From positions 1,488,001-1,552,000 of the forward strand of contig CBDDIP010000002.1 of NCBI GenBank assembly GCA_965229005.1: a stretch of 64,000 bases of DNA, in the 5' to 3' direction. The position numbers and the translations under genes are program-made. The notes beneath the pieces are model-generated. The model had not been told where the DNA came from, ran no database searches, and saw only the letters and a list, made by a program, of their open reading frames with translations. The stretch is from CBDDIP01 sp965229005. GTDB lineage: Bacteria > Actinomycetota > Acidimicrobiia > Acidimicrobiales > Ilumatobacteraceae. Of this stretch, positions 23,887-33,429 are shown one piece after another (the stretch's first letter is position 1; every line of letters starts with the position of its first letter).

Positions 23887-26800
23887 TGTCTCGCTCTGGT
23901 GGCTCCTCTCGGTCTCGCTTCAGCGAGGAGCAGCTGGAGCACCGCCGCGCCCAGGTGCCGGAGATCACGGTGCCCGAGGAGCTGCCGATCGCCGAGCGCG
24001 CCGAGGAGCTGCGCAACGCGATCCGCGATCACCAGGTGGTGATCGTCGCCGGCGAGACCGGGTCGGGGAAGAGCACCCAGCTGCCCAAGCTGTGCCTGCA
24101 GCTGGGGCGCGGGATCACCGGGCTGATCGGGCACACCCAACCGCGGCGGGTGGCTGCACGCACCATCGCCGAACGCGTCGCGGAGGAGCTCGGCACCGAA
24201 CTGGGCGGGATCATCGGATACACCGTGCGCTTCACCGATCGGGTCGGCGAGAACACGCTCGTCAAGGTGATGACCGACGGCATCCTGCTGGCCGAGACGC
24301 AACGAGATCGCATGCTGTCGCGCTACGACACGCTGATCATCGACGAAGCCCACGAGCGAAGCCTCAACGTGGACTTCCTCCTCGGCTACATCAAGCAACT
24401 GCTGCCGCGACGCCCTGATCTGAAGGTGATCATCACCTCGGCGACGATCGACACGCAGCGGTTCAGCGAGCACTTCGCCGATGCCAGCGGTCGTTCGGCG
24501 CCGATCATCGAGGTCAGCGGTCGCACCCACCCGGTGGAGATGCGCTACCGCCCATACGGTGGTGCCGATCCGGAGGATCCGAAGGACGATCGCGACCAGG
24601 TCCAGGCGATCGCCGACGCGGTCGACGAGCTCGGCCGCGAGGGGCCCGGCGACGTGCTCGTGTTCTTGAGCGGCGAGCGCGAGATCCACGACACCGCCGA
24701 CGCGCTGCGGCGCCTCGATCTGCGCAACACCGACGTGCTGCCGCTGTACGCGCGTCTGTCGGCAGCCGAGCAGCACCGCATCTTCCAACCGCACACCGGC
24801 CGGCGGATCGTGCTGTCGACCAACATCGCCGAGACGTCGCTCACCGTGCCGGGCGTCCGCTACGTCATCGACGCCGGATCGGCGCGCATCAGCCGGTACA
24901 GCGCGCGTCTGAAGGTGCAGCGGTTGCCGATCGAGGCGGTGTCGCAAGCGTCGGCCAACCAACGCGCCGGGCGATGCGGGCGCGTTGCTCCGGGCATCTG
25001 CATCCGCCTCTACAGCGAGGACGACTTCAACTCGCGGGATGCGTTCACCGAGCCCGAAGTGCTGCGCACGAACCTCGCCTCGGTGATCCTGCAGATGATC
25101 GCGCTCGGCCTCGGCGACGTCGCCGCGTTCCCGTTCCTCGACGCGCCCGACGGTCGCGCCATCCGCGACGGCATCAGCCTGTTGGAGGAGCTCGGCGCGT
25201 TGGAGCAGGGGCTTGCGGCCGATGAGCGGCGACTGACCAAGCTCGGACGTCAGCTGGCGCAGCTCCCGCTCGACCCGCGCCTGGCGCGGATGATCATCGA
25301 GGCCGACCGTCACGGCTGTGTGCGCGAGGTGCTCGTCATCACCGCTGCGCTCAGCATCCAGGACCCGCGCGAACGGCCGGCCGAGCACCGACCAGCGGCC
25401 GATGAGATGCACCGCCGCTTCCACGTCGAGGGCAGCGACTTCCTCACGCTCGTCAAGCTCTGGGACCACCTGCGCGAGCAACAGCGGGAGATGTCGTCGA
25501 GCCAGTTCCGCAAGCTGTGCCGCACCGAGTATCTGAACTACTTGCGCGTGCGCGAGTGGCAGGACCTCTACAGCCAGCTGCGCCAGGTCGCCGGTCAGCT
25601 GCAGATCCGTCCAGGCTCCGACGCTGGCCATCCCGACCGCGTCCATCAAGCGGTGCTGTCGGGCCTGCTGTCGCACATCGGCATGCGCGACGGGTTGACC
25701 CGCGAGTTCCGTGGCGCCCGCGGCGCGAAGTTCGTCATCGGCAACGGGTCGGCGCTCGGCAAGAAGCTGCCGAAGTGGGTGATGGCCGCCGAGCTGGTGG
25801 AGACCAGCCGGCTGTTCGGTCGCATGGTCGCCGGCGTGCAGCCGGAGTGGGCGGAGCGGCTGGCCCCGCACCTCATCACCCGTTCGTACGGCGAGCCGCG
25901 CTGGGACGTGCAGCGCGGCGGGGCGGTGACGACCGAACGGGTCTCGCTCTACGGCTTGCCGATCATCACCGGACGCACCGTGGGCTACGAGCGCGTCGAC
26001 GTCGCGGTCGCTCGATCGATGTTCGTCCGCCACGCGCTGGCCACTCCCGAGGAGCTGACCTCGTGGCACGCACGCCACCGCTTCTTCGGTGAGAACCAGG
26101 CGGTGATCGATCGCACGCGTGCGATCGCCGAACGAACTCGCAGCGCGCTCTTGATCGACGACGAGGCGATCGTTGCCTTCTACGACCGGCGGGTCGCCGC
26201 CGACGTGGTGACGACGCGGCACTTCGATCGGTGGTGGAAAGACGCGCGTTCCTCGAACCCGCAACTGCTGCGGATGACGCCTGACGATCTCAGCATCGGC
26301 GCGCCCGCCGGCAGCCTCACCGACTTCCCCGGGGTCTGGCGTCAGGGTGACCACGAGCTGGTCGTCACGTATCGCTTCGAGCCGGGGCAGCCGGCCGACG
26401 GCGCCACCGTGCACGTCCCGGTCGCGCTGCTCAACCAGATCACCGACGTCGGCTTCGATTGGCACGTGGCAGGGTTCCGCGAAGAGCTCGTGCACTCGCT
26501 GCTGCGCTCGTTGCCGAAGACGTTGCGCCGCGACCTCGTACCGGCGGCCGAGACCGGTCGTCGGGCGTTCGCCGCGCTCGGAGCGCAGGAGGGTTCGTTC
26601 CACGACGCGCTCGCCGCTGCGTTCCAGCAGGTCTCCGGCGTGCGCGTGCGGGCGACCGACTTCGACGCGTCGAAGGTCCCCGACCACTTGCGCATCGGGT
26701 TCGCGATCGAGGACGAGCACGGCCGCGTGCTGGCCTACGGCAAAGACCTCGCGCCGCTACGCGAGCGGTTCCGCACCGCGCTGCGCAGCGTGCTCGCCGA

Positions 26801-27677
26801 GGCCGCTTCGTCGATCGAGCAGCGTGGGCTGACGGACTGGACGTTCGGCGACCTGCCGAACGTCGTCGACGTCGACCGCGCCGGCAACGCGATGCGCGGC
26901 TACCCGGCGCTGCTGGACAACGGCGAGTCGGTGGCAATCCGCGTGCTGACCAACGCCGATCTGCAGGCGCGGGTGATGCGCGCCGGAGTGCGCCGGTTGC
27001 TGCTGCTCACCGTGCCGCCCTCGAGACGAACGGTGGAGAAGCCGTTGTCCAATCAGGCCCGGCTGGCGATCGCCGCAGTGGGCCTGATGACGGAGGCTGC
27101 GCTGGTCGACGACTGCATCAACGCCACCGTCGATGCGCTGCTGGACGCGCACGGCGTGCCGTGGACGGAAGCCGCGTTCCGCGAGCTGCAGCGCGATGCT
27201 CGCGGCGAGATCACCTCGCGCGCCGCATCGCTCGTCGCCGCGTCGTCGAGGATCGTCATCGAGGCGGCGTCGGTGGTCGCCCAGCTCGATCGGTTGCACG
27301 CGCCCGCGCTGCGGCCGTCCGTCGATGATGCCAACGCGCACCTCGCTCGGCTCCTCCGGCCGGGGTTCGTCAGCGCGGCCGGGCCGGATCGCATCGCCGA
27401 CGTCGGTCGCTACGTGCAGGCGATCGGTCGGCGGCTGGAGAAGCTGTCCGACGGGCCGGCGCGAGATCGGCAGCACATCGCCTCGGCAACAGCACTGGAA
27501 GCGCGGTACGCCACGCTGCTCGCTCGGCTCGGCCGCGGCGAGGCGACGCCCGAGGTGGTCGACGTCGGCTGGGGGCTGGAGGAGCTGCGGGTCAGCCTGT
27601 TCGTGCAGGCGATGGCCACCAAGCGGCCGGTCAGCGTGCAGCGCTTGGCGAAGGAGCTCAGCGCCCTCGGCGGGTGA
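23886..27677 (+). CDS. hrpA: ATP-dependent RNA helicase HrpA
   Basis: 1263-aa DEAH-box RNA helicase, close to the length of E. coli HrpA (about 1300 aa). Motif I is GETGSGKST at about residues 56-64, motif II DEAHERSLNVD at about 153, motif III TSATID, and motif VI QRAGRCGRVAPG. These are followed by the helicase-associated/OB-fold region and a long C-terminal DUF3418 domain (about residues 690-1260) typical of HrpA. It remodels mRNA or ribosomes and rescues stalled ribosome collisions in E. coli. No other RNA-processing gene is nearby. Confidence 0.95.
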   Translation: MSRSGGSSRSRFSEEQLEHRRAQVPEITVPEELPIAERAEELRNAIRDHQVVIVAGETGSGKSTQLPKLCLQLGRGITGLIGHTQPRRVAARTIAERVAEELGTELGGIIGYTVRFTDRVGENTLVKVMTDGILLAETQRDRMLSRYDTLIIDEAHERSLNVDFLLGYIKQLLPRRPDLKVIITSATIDTQRFSEHFADASGRSAPIIEVSGRTHPVEMRYRPYGGADPEDPKDDRDQVQAIADAVDELGREGPGDVLVFLSGEREIHDTADALRRLDLRNTDVLPLYARLSAAEQHRIFQPHTGRRIVLSTNIAETSLTVPGVRYVIDAGSARISRYSARLKVQRLPIEAVSQASANQRAGRCGRVAPGICIRLYSEDDFNSRDAFTEPEVLRTNLASVILQMIALGLGDVAAFPFLDAPDGRAIRDGISLLEELGALEQGLAADERRLTKLGRQLAQLPLDPRLARMIIEADRHGCVREVLVITAALSIQDPRERPAEHRPAADEMHRRFHVEGSDFLTLVKLWDHLREQQREMSSSQFRKLCRTEYLNYLRVREWQDLYSQLRQVAGQLQIRPGSDAGHPDRVHQAVLSGLLSHIGMRDGLTREFRGARGAKFVIGNGSALGKKLPKWVMAAELVETSRLFGRMVAGVQPEWAERLAPHLITRSYGEPRWDVQRGGAVTTERVSLYGLPIITGRTVGYERVDVAVARSMFVRHALATPEELTSWHARHRFFGENQAVIDRTRAIAERTRSALLIDDEAIVAFYDRRVAADVVTTRHFDRWWKDARSSNPQLLRMTPDDLSIGAPAGSLTDFPGVWRQGDHELVVTYRFEPGQPADGATVHVPVALLNQITDVGFDWHVAGFREELVHSLLRSLPKTLRRDLVPAAETGRRAFAALGAQEGSFHDALAAAFQQVSGVRVRATDFDASKVPDHLRIGFAIEDEHGRVLAYGKDLAPLRERFRTALRSVLAEAASSIEQRGLTDWTFGDLPNVVDVDRAGNAMRGYPALLDNGESVAIRVLTNADLQARVMRAGVRRLLLLTVPPSRRTVEKPLSNQARLAIAAVGLMTEAALVDDCINATVDALLDAHGVPWTEAAFRELQRDARGEITSRAASLVAASSRIVIEAASVVAQLDRLHAPALRPSVDDANAHLARLLRPGFVSAAGPDRIADVGRYVQAIGRRLEKLSDGPARDRQHIASATALEARYATLLARLGRGEATPEVVDVGWGLEELRVSLFVQAMATKRPVSVQRLAKELSALGG

Positions 27678-27827
27678 TGATCGTCCTCGGCATCGGCGCG
27701 CTGAGTGGCCGGCGGCCACCGCGGCAGCGGGCACGATCAAGGTCGTCGACAGCGCCGGATCTCCGTCGCCGCCCCTCGCTCGACGAACGCTCATAGTTCC
27801 TTCACATCCGGCTGCCACGCTGCAGCC

Positions 27828-29108
27828 ATGACCAGCCCGAGCGAGCCGGAGCGCATCTCCCACGTCGTGCGGCGGTTGTCGATGGGCTCGCACCCCGATG
27901 TGCTGGCCGGCCTCGCCGACACCGATGCGGCGATCACGATGGCGTTCGATCGATCGTCACCCGCAGCGACGCCGCTCGACTTCGCTGCGCCGGCTGACTA
28001 CGACACCGGCCGCGACCCGGCGCAGATCGCCGGGCCGATCGGGTGGTGGATCGGTCGGATGGCCGACCCGGGTCGGATGATCGACGAGCGCCTCACCTGG
28101 TTCTGGCACGACCACTTCGCCACCAGCCTGGCGAAGGTGCCGGTGCCGTACCTGTTGTGGCGCCAGCACCTGACGATCCGCGAGCACGCGCTCGGCAACT
28201 TCGCCGAACTGCTGAAGGCCGTCGCCAAGGACCCGGCGATGCTGGTCTACCTCGACGGGACGAAGAGCACGGCCAAGGAGCACAACGAGAACTTCGGTCG
28301 TGAGTGCATGGAGCTGTTCACCATGGGTCGCGACAGCGGGTACACGCAGGACGACGTCGTGGCCGCGTCTCGATCGTTCACCGGTTGGGTGGTCGACCTG
28401 CCGGGGCGGCCGGCCAAGGACCTCGGCTCGCCGTGGAACGCGGTGTTCGTTCCTCGCCGTCACGACGACGAGCCGAAGACGCTGCTCGGCGTCACCGGTG
28501 CGCTCGACATGGACGGCGCGCTCGATGTGATCCTCGACCAACCTGCGACGGCGCGGTTCATCGCTGCCAAGCTCCACCGCGAACTGGTCGGCCTCTCGCC
28601 CGACGACGACGCGCTCGATCGGCTCGCCACGTCGTTCGCTGCCGACTACGAGATCTTGCCCCTCGTGCGAGCGATCGTCGCCGAGCCGGCGTTCACCTCG
28701 GACGCTGCGGTGCGCGCCAAGGTGCGCACACCGCTGGAGCGAACGGTGGCGATCATCCAGGCCGCGGGCACACAGGTCGACGTCGCAGCCTTCGGCGGTC
28801 GGGGCAAGAAGCGCGGCCCGCTCTCGCGAGCGCTGCGCTCGATGAGCTACTTGCCGTTCCTGCCGCCGAACGTGGCCGGCTACCCGAAGGGTGACCGATT
28901 GCTCGGGCCGAGCAGCCTCGTCCACGCTTTCGACCTGCTGCAGGCGATCGGCGCTCCGCCGCCCGACGTCGGCACGACGGAGCAGGTGCTCGCCCGCTTC
29001 GGTGTGTTCGACATCAGCGACGCGACGCGAGCGGTCCTCGATGCGCAGGTCGACCCGGCTGCGCGCTTCGCCCTCGCCGCCACATCACCGGAGGTGACGC
29101 TGACATGA
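27828..29108 (+). CDS. DUF1800 family protein
   Basis: 426-aa protein of the DUF1800 family, with the recognisable stretches ERLTWFWHDHFATSL, LDGTKSTAKEHNENFGRE, CMELFTMG and FTGWVV. It has no signal peptide. Genes of this family nearly always precede a DUF1501 gene, as here (ATGA overlap at 29105), and the pair is thought to act together at or outside the membrane, although the biochemical role is not established. A 150-bp gap, with only a weak 6-bp hairpin at 27705-27719, separates it from hrpA. Confidence 0.9.
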   Translation: MTSPSEPERISHVVRRLSMGSHPDVLAGLADTDAAITMAFDRSSPAATPLDFAAPADYDTGRDPAQIAGPIGWWIGRMADPGRMIDERLTWFWHDHFATSLAKVPVPYLLWRQHLTIREHALGNFAELLKAVAKDPAMLVYLDGTKSTAKEHNENFGRECMELFTMGRDSGYTQDDVVAASRSFTGWVVDLPGRPAKDLGSPWNAVFVPRRHDDEPKTLLGVTGALDMDGALDVILDQPATARFIAAKLHRELVGLSPDDDALDRLATSFAADYEILPLVRAIVAEPAFTSDAAVRAKVRTPLERTVAIIQAAGTQVDVAAFGGRGKKRGPLSRALRSMSYLPFLPPNVAGYPKGDRLLGPSSLVHAFDLLQAIGAPPPDVGTTEQVLARFGVFDISDATRAVLDAQVDPAARFALAATSPEVTLT

Positions 29109-30457
29109 GCACGCACATGGACGTGGACCCCGACGACGGCGCTCGTCGGATCTCGCGGCGCCGCTTCATCACCGGCGTCGGTGTCACTGCCGGCGCCGCC
29201 GTCGCCGGTGGATATGCGCTGTCGGTCTGGCAGGGCAGCTCGAGCGGGGGTGCGTCAACGGCGACATCGACGAGCACAGGGTCGTCGACATCGACAACGA
29301 CATCGACGACCAGCCCGATCGCGACGAGCACCACGGTTGGTTCGATCGGCGGGCGCACCGATCGCACGTTGGTGATCGTCGAGATGGCCGGCGGCAACGA
29401 CGGTCTCAGCACCGTCGTGCCCTACGCAGACCCCGCCTACATGTCGTTGCGCCCGACCCTCGGGATCACCGATCCGTTGACCCTCGACGCCGCCATCGGT
29501 CTGGCCCCGCAGCTGGCCAAGCTCGCCGAGCGCTATCGCGCCGGACAGGTGGCGCTGATCGAGGGCGTCGGGTACGACGATCCGAACCTGTCGCACTTCG
29601 CCTCGCTCGCCACGTGGTGGAGCGGCAGCGCATCCGGCAGCGATGGCACCGGATGGTTGGGCCGCTACCTCGACGCCACCGTCGGCTTCGACGACCCGCT
29701 TGCCGGCATCAGCATCGGCGCGATCCCGTCGCCGGCGCTCGTCGGGCGACAGTCGTTCTCCACGTCGATCGCCGACGCCTCCGGGTTGCAACCGCGGCTG
29801 CCGTCGTGGGCAGATGGCGCCGACGAGCTCATCGCCGCGTGGGCGCGGTTCGCTCCGGCCTCGCCGGATCCCGCGGTGTTGCTCGGGCGTGTGCAGCACT
29901 CGATCCAGCTGAGCGTGCAAGCACGCGACGGACTCGACGCGATCCTGGACGATGGAACGGAGGATGGGATCGGCGAGGCGACGGTGGCCGAGTCGTTCGC
30001 GCTGGCAGCCCAACTGGTGCTGGCCGAACACCCGCCACGAATCGTCTACGTCACCGGGCTCGGCGACTTCGACACGCACGAGGGCCTCACCGATCGCCAC
30101 GCGGCGTTGATGACCGACCTCGACGCAGGGTTCGAGTCGTTCTTCGCCACGCTCGACGCTGCCGGCGCCGGCGATCGCGCCATCGTGATGACGACCTCCG
30201 AGTTCGGTCGCCGCGCCGCCGAGAACGGCAGCGGCACCGACCACGGCACGGCGGCGCCGCACTTCATCATCGGCTCGTCCGTCCGCGGTGGTCGCTACGG
30301 CGAGCCGCCATCACTGACCGAGCTCGACGACCACGGCAACCTCGTCCACACCGTCGACCTCCGCTCGCTCTACGCCACCGCCCTCCACGGTTGGCTCGGT
30401 GTCGACCCCGAGCCCATCCTCGGAGCCGACGCGCAGTCGCTCGACCTGTTCCGGTGA
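29105..30457 (+). CDS. DUF1501 family protein, Tat-exported
   Basis: 450-aa protein with a twin-arginine signal: SRRRFITGVG at residues 18-27 followed by GVTAGAAVAGGYALSV. A low-complexity Ser/Thr linker (residues about 50-75) leads to the DUF1501 domain, which has an alkaline-phosphatase/sulfatase-like fold and here shows VIVEMAGGNDGLST, VGYDDPNLSHFAS and TDHGTAAPHFIIG. It should fold in the cytoplasm and be exported with a cofactor or metal by Tat. Coupled by ATGA to the DUF1800 gene. Confidence 0.92.
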   Translation: MSTHMDVDPDDGARRISRRRFITGVGVTAGAAVAGGYALSVWQGSSSGGASTATSTSTGSSTSTTTSTTSPIATSTTVGSIGGRTDRTLVIVEMAGGNDGLSTVVPYADPAYMSLRPTLGITDPLTLDAAIGLAPQLAKLAERYRAGQVALIEGVGYDDPNLSHFASLATWWSGSASGSDGTGWLGRYLDATVGFDDPLAGISIGAIPSPALVGRQSFSTSIADASGLQPRLPSWADGADELIAAWARFAPASPDPAVLLGRVQHSIQLSVQARDGLDAILDDGTEDGIGEATVAESFALAAQLVLAEHPPRIVYVTGLGDFDTHEGLTDRHAALMTDLDAGFESFFATLDAAGAGDRAIVMTTSEFGRRAAENGSGTDHGTAAPHFIIGSSVRGGRYGEPPSLTELDDHGNLVHTVDLRSLYATALHGWLGVDPEPILGADAQSLDLFR

Positions 30458-30490
30458 GAAGCGCGCCCCGAGTCCAGGTGAATGCGCGGA

Positions 30491-30556
30491 CTCGAGTTCG
30501 GGTGAGCGAGCGCAGCGAGCGAACACGGCAGGCGAGCGCAGCGAGCACCGAGATCA
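30491..30556 (+). repeat. dispersed 3' element, copy B
   Basis: Second copy of the ~65-bp element, starting CTCGAGTTCGGGTGAGCGAG and running into the stop codon of the convergent surface-protein gene (30554). It lies 33 bp after the DUF1501 stop, in the same orientation as that gene. The whole 96-bp gap between the two convergent genes is nearly filled by it. Confidence 0.8.
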
Positions 30557-32458
30557 ATAGCCGTACAGCGCCTTCACGTTGGGGAGGGTGCCGGTGGCCG
30601 CAGCGACGGCGTCGGGTGACGGGCACGGATCGAGGATCGCGCCGCCGGGAGCCCATGCCTTCGGGCACGGCAGGCGCTCGACGGCGGCCACCCACCGCGA
30701 GATGTAGTCGGCCGTCGCCCACGCCCCGGCGGTTCCCAGGTGCAATCGGTCGCTGGCATACCAGCCCGTCGACGGAGCGGCGTACGTGCGCCAGTCGGCG
30801 ACGAACAGATCCGGGTAGGCGGCAGACCCGGCGAGCCGCTGCAGCGTGGCGTTGTTGCGCTGGTAGGTGACGGCCTGGCTGGAGGTGTGGCCTTCGCTGT
30901 ACGTCAGCCAGATGACGAACGTTGCGCCCTTCGCTCGAGCTGCCGCCATGATCTGGGCGACGACGTCCTCGAACCCCGTCGAGCTGTCGTTGTACCCGGC
31001 TTTGACCACCAGGCCGTCGATCGCGCCCGGTGTCGTGTTGATCGCCTGCACCCCGGTGTTCGGCACGCGCAAGGTGAAGTCGCTCTTGCACGACGGCCGC
31101 ACCAGGCGCCGGCACGGCTCGGCATCGAGCACCGGCTGGAACCCGAGCAGGGCGCGCTGCGACGACGTGGACACGTTCAACGCAGCGAGCGTGCTGTCGC
31201 CCAGGAGCAGCACGCGCGGAGACGGCGGTGTGTTGGCCGGCACCGGCGCGGTGGCGGCCACCGGTGCGCCTGTGAACCACCCGGTGAGGTCGACCAGCAG
31301 GTCGGTGCCGCGGCTGGAGTAGTAGGCGACGCCCCGCGTCGACTGCACGGTGATCGCCATGTTCGCGACGGTCGTGTCGCGGCGCGCTGCGTTGAGCGAC
31401 GAGGTGTTGGGCAGGCCCGTCCCCGCCGGGAAGGCGGTCACGTAGCCAGGTCCATCTGCCGTGTCGACGGTCAGGTTGGTGACCAACGCGGCAGCAGCCA
31501 CGGGCGCGGCGACTTCTCGTGTGCCGCCCGACCACAGACGTGGTCGGCTGCTGCGCGTGTCGAGCATGCGCGTCGGTGTGGTCGGCACGAACAGACCGTC
31601 CGCCGACGACGGTGCCGATGGTCCGGTGAACCAACCGACGACGTCGACGAGCACGTGACCGCCGGCCTGGGTGAGCACCGACAGCCCGGCCGGCGTCACC
31701 GGCACGATGACGGTGGCGGCCATGGGCGATCCGGAGCCGTCCGGGTTGATGATCGACGTCGACGGTGGGTCGGTGCCCGCCGGGAAGGCGCTGAGGTAGC
31801 CGGTGTGCGCGGCGTCGACGCTGGTGATGTTCACCGCCAGCGCGACCGCGTCCGAGGCAACTCCGACAGGCAGCGGCACGGTGACGACCGTGCCCATCGG
31901 CAGCTCGCCGTCGGGTGAGCGGGTGTCGAGCAATCGTGCCGGGGCGAGTGGCTGGAACCGGCCGGCGGTGGCGGATGTGGCTTCGACGAACACACCGGAG
32001 AGGTCGACGATGAGGTCCATCGGCGCCTGGGCGAACAGATCGATCGCCCCGTCCGGCCCGACGGCAACGATCGTCGAGTTGGCGATGTCCACGCCCGAGC
32101 GCACGTTGACCGTCGACGTCTCCGGCCGCGCACTGCTCGATGGCGACGCGGTCACGAACGCGGCGGCGCTCGGGTTCGATGCAGTGATCGTGATCGCCGC
32201 GGCGACGATCGACGCCGGCACGCTGATGCCGTCGACGACGCGGCCGGCGATCTGGACGTGGATCGTCGAACCATCGATGTGCGTGCAGCCACAGTCGAGC
32301 TGCCGCGTGTCCGCGACGCGGATCGGGCCGACGGGTTGGTACGTCGATGCGGGCCCGGATGGGCTCGGCGCGGCGAGCGCCGTCGACGGCACGAACGCCC
32401 CGACGAGTCCGATCATCACCGGCAACCACCACGTCCCACGCCGACCGAACGTCACCAT
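30554..32458 (-). CDS. secreted protein: three DTR-type repeats plus SGNH hydrolase domain
   Basis: 634-aa exported protein. A signal peptide (residues 1-29, ending STALAA) is followed by three repeats of about 120 residues, each opening with P-x-R-x-x-DTR (PIRVADTRQ, PARLLDTRS, PTRMLDTRS) and closing with VDxxGxF (VDLSGVF, VDVVGWF, VDLTGWF). Such repeats occur on actinobacterial cell-surface proteins. Residues about 430-634 are an SGNH/GDSL hydrolase-like domain with VLLLGDSTLAAL (nucleophile Ser) and SDRLHLGTAG (Asp-His). It may be a surface esterase or deacylase held to the wall by the repeats (inference). Confidence 0.85.
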   Translation of the reverse strand: MVTFGRRGTWWLPVMIGLVGAFVPSTALAAPSPSGPASTYQPVGPIRVADTRQLDCGCTHIDGSTIHVQIAGRVVDGISVPASIVAAAITITASNPSAAAFVTASPSSSARPETSTVNVRSGVDIANSTIVAVGPDGAIDLFAQAPMDLIVDLSGVFVEATSATAGRFQPLAPARLLDTRSPDGELPMGTVVTVPLPVGVASDAVALAVNITSVDAAHTGYLSAFPAGTDPPSTSIINPDGSGSPMAATVIVPVTPAGLSVLTQAGGHVLVDVVGWFTGPSAPSSADGLFVPTTPTRMLDTRSSRPRLWSGGTREVAAPVAAAALVTNLTVDTADGPGYVTAFPAGTGLPNTSSLNAARRDTTVANMAITVQSTRGVAYYSSRGTDLLVDLTGWFTGAPVAATAPVPANTPPSPRVLLLGDSTLAALNVSTSSQRALLGFQPVLDAEPCRRLVRPSCKSDFTLRVPNTGVQAINTTPGAIDGLVVKAGYNDSSTGFEDVVAQIMAAARAKGATFVIWLTYSEGHTSSQAVTYQRNNATLQRLAGSAAYPDLFVADWRTYAAPSTGWYASDRLHLGTAGAWATADYISRWVAAVERLPCPKAWAPGGAILDPCPSPDAVAAATGTLPNVKALYGY

Positions 32459-32498
32459 TCGCGCAGGCTAACCGTCGTGTCTGCGACGACGCAGGTCG

Positions 32499-33284
32499 TC
32501 AGACGGCGCGCAGGACGAGGGTGCCGATCTCGTCTGCGGCGGCACGCACGACGGCGGCCAGTTCGTGCAGCCGGTCCTCACCGAGCCGCATCGCCGGGCC
32601 TTGCAACCCGACGGCGGCGTGCGCCGTACCGGTCGAGCCGAACACCGGTGCGGCGATGGCGTTGACGCCTTCGTAGCGCTCCTCGAGGTTGATGGCGTAG
32701 CCACGCTCGCGCGTGCGGGTGAGCTCGGCGACGAGCGCGCTCCGCGCGGTGATCGTGCGCTTGGTGAAGCGCGTCAGCTGGGGCAGGCGGGCGACGATGT
32801 CGGTCGGATCGCCCTGCGAGAAGGCCAGCAGCACCTTGCCCATCGCCGATACGTGCATGTTGAGCTCGGCACCCGTCGTGTGATCGAACCGCAGCGGCAG
32901 GGGAGAGGCGGCCCGTTCGACCACGAGCACCTCCTCGCCGCGACGCACGCCGAGGGTCGTCGACTCGCCGGTCCGCTCGGTCAGCCGCGACAGGATCGGT
33001 TGCGCCAACGCGTAGCCGGACTGCTCCAGCGCGCGCTGCCCAAGCACGGCGATCGCCGCGCCCAGGCGGTACCGCTCGGTGTTCGGCTCCTGCTCCATGA
33101 ACCCGGCGTGGACGAGCGCCCGCGCCAGCCGATGGGCAGTGGACACGTTCAGGTGGACTTCGCGGGCGATCTCGCTGATGCCGAGCGCGCCGACGTCGCG
33201 GCGGAAGCACTCCAGGATCGCCAGCGCCCGCTCGACGGCCTGGGTGCCGGAGCGTGGCTCCGCCGGCTCGATCGGGGTGGTCAC
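32499..33284 (-). CDS. IclR family regulator
   Basis: 261-aa regulator. The N-terminal winged helix is GTQAVERALAILECF...LGISEIAREVHLNVSTAHRLARAL (split here; residues about 10-60), followed by the IclR effector domain with SAMGKVLLAF and NAIAAPVF. The GTG at 33284 puts the conserved region ten residues in. The frame stays open to 33389 and a consensus AGGAGG (complement of 33405-33410) lies upstream, so a 35-aa longer form from TTG 33389 is possible. Its target is unknown; the 145-bp upstream gap has two candidate operators. Confidence 0.92.
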   Translation of the reverse strand: MTTPIEPAEPRSGTQAVERALAILECFRRDVGALGISEIAREVHLNVSTAHRLARALVHAGFMEQEPNTERYRLGAAIAVLGQRALEQSGYALAQPILSRLTERTGESTTLGVRRGEEVLVVERAASPLPLRFDHTTGAELNMHVSAMGKVLLAFSQGDPTDIVARLPQLTRFTKRTITARSALVAELTRTRERGYAINLEERYEGVNAIAAPVFGSTGTAHAAVGLQGPAMRLGEDRLHELAAVVRAAADEIGTLVLRAV

Positions 33285-33429
33285 GGCCGAAGTTTGCCAG
33301 ACCGGAAGCGGGTCACGACGTTGTTCACATCGTGTGATGCCGTCACGCATGTTGACATCGCGGCGTGATGTCGGTAGAAATACGACCAATCTGGTCAGGA
33401 ATCACCTCCTGCGGAGCGGAATGGAGCAG
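33285..33429. promoter_or_regulatory. regulatory gap upstream of iclR-type gene
   Basis: 145-bp AT-richer gap. On the plus strand TTGACA (33352-33357), 17 bp and TAGAAA (33375-33380) match a vegetative promoter, but no plus-strand gene follows. Two inverted repeats lie here: GACATC-N7-GATGTC at 33354-33372, overlapping the -35 box, and GACCA-ATC-TGGTC at 33384-33396, both plausible sites for the IclR protein. Confidence 0.45.

Noticed and set aside
23829..26720. A 963-codon minus-strand open frame opposite hrpA
   Set aside because: Antisense shadow; hrpA carries every DEAH-helicase motif on the plus strand.
27678..27827. Hairpin GTGGCC-GGC-GGCCAC at 27705-27719 as an hrpA terminator
   Set aside because: Only six pairs and no T-run; in DNA this GC-rich such stems arise by chance. 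Nothing else is seen in this 150-bp gap.
33395..33415. GGAATCACCTCCT, resembling the 3' end of 16S rRNA
   Set aside because: The rest of the surrounding sequence is unlike rRNA; on the minus strand it is just a strong ribosome-binding-like AGGAGG, possibly for a longer IclR start.
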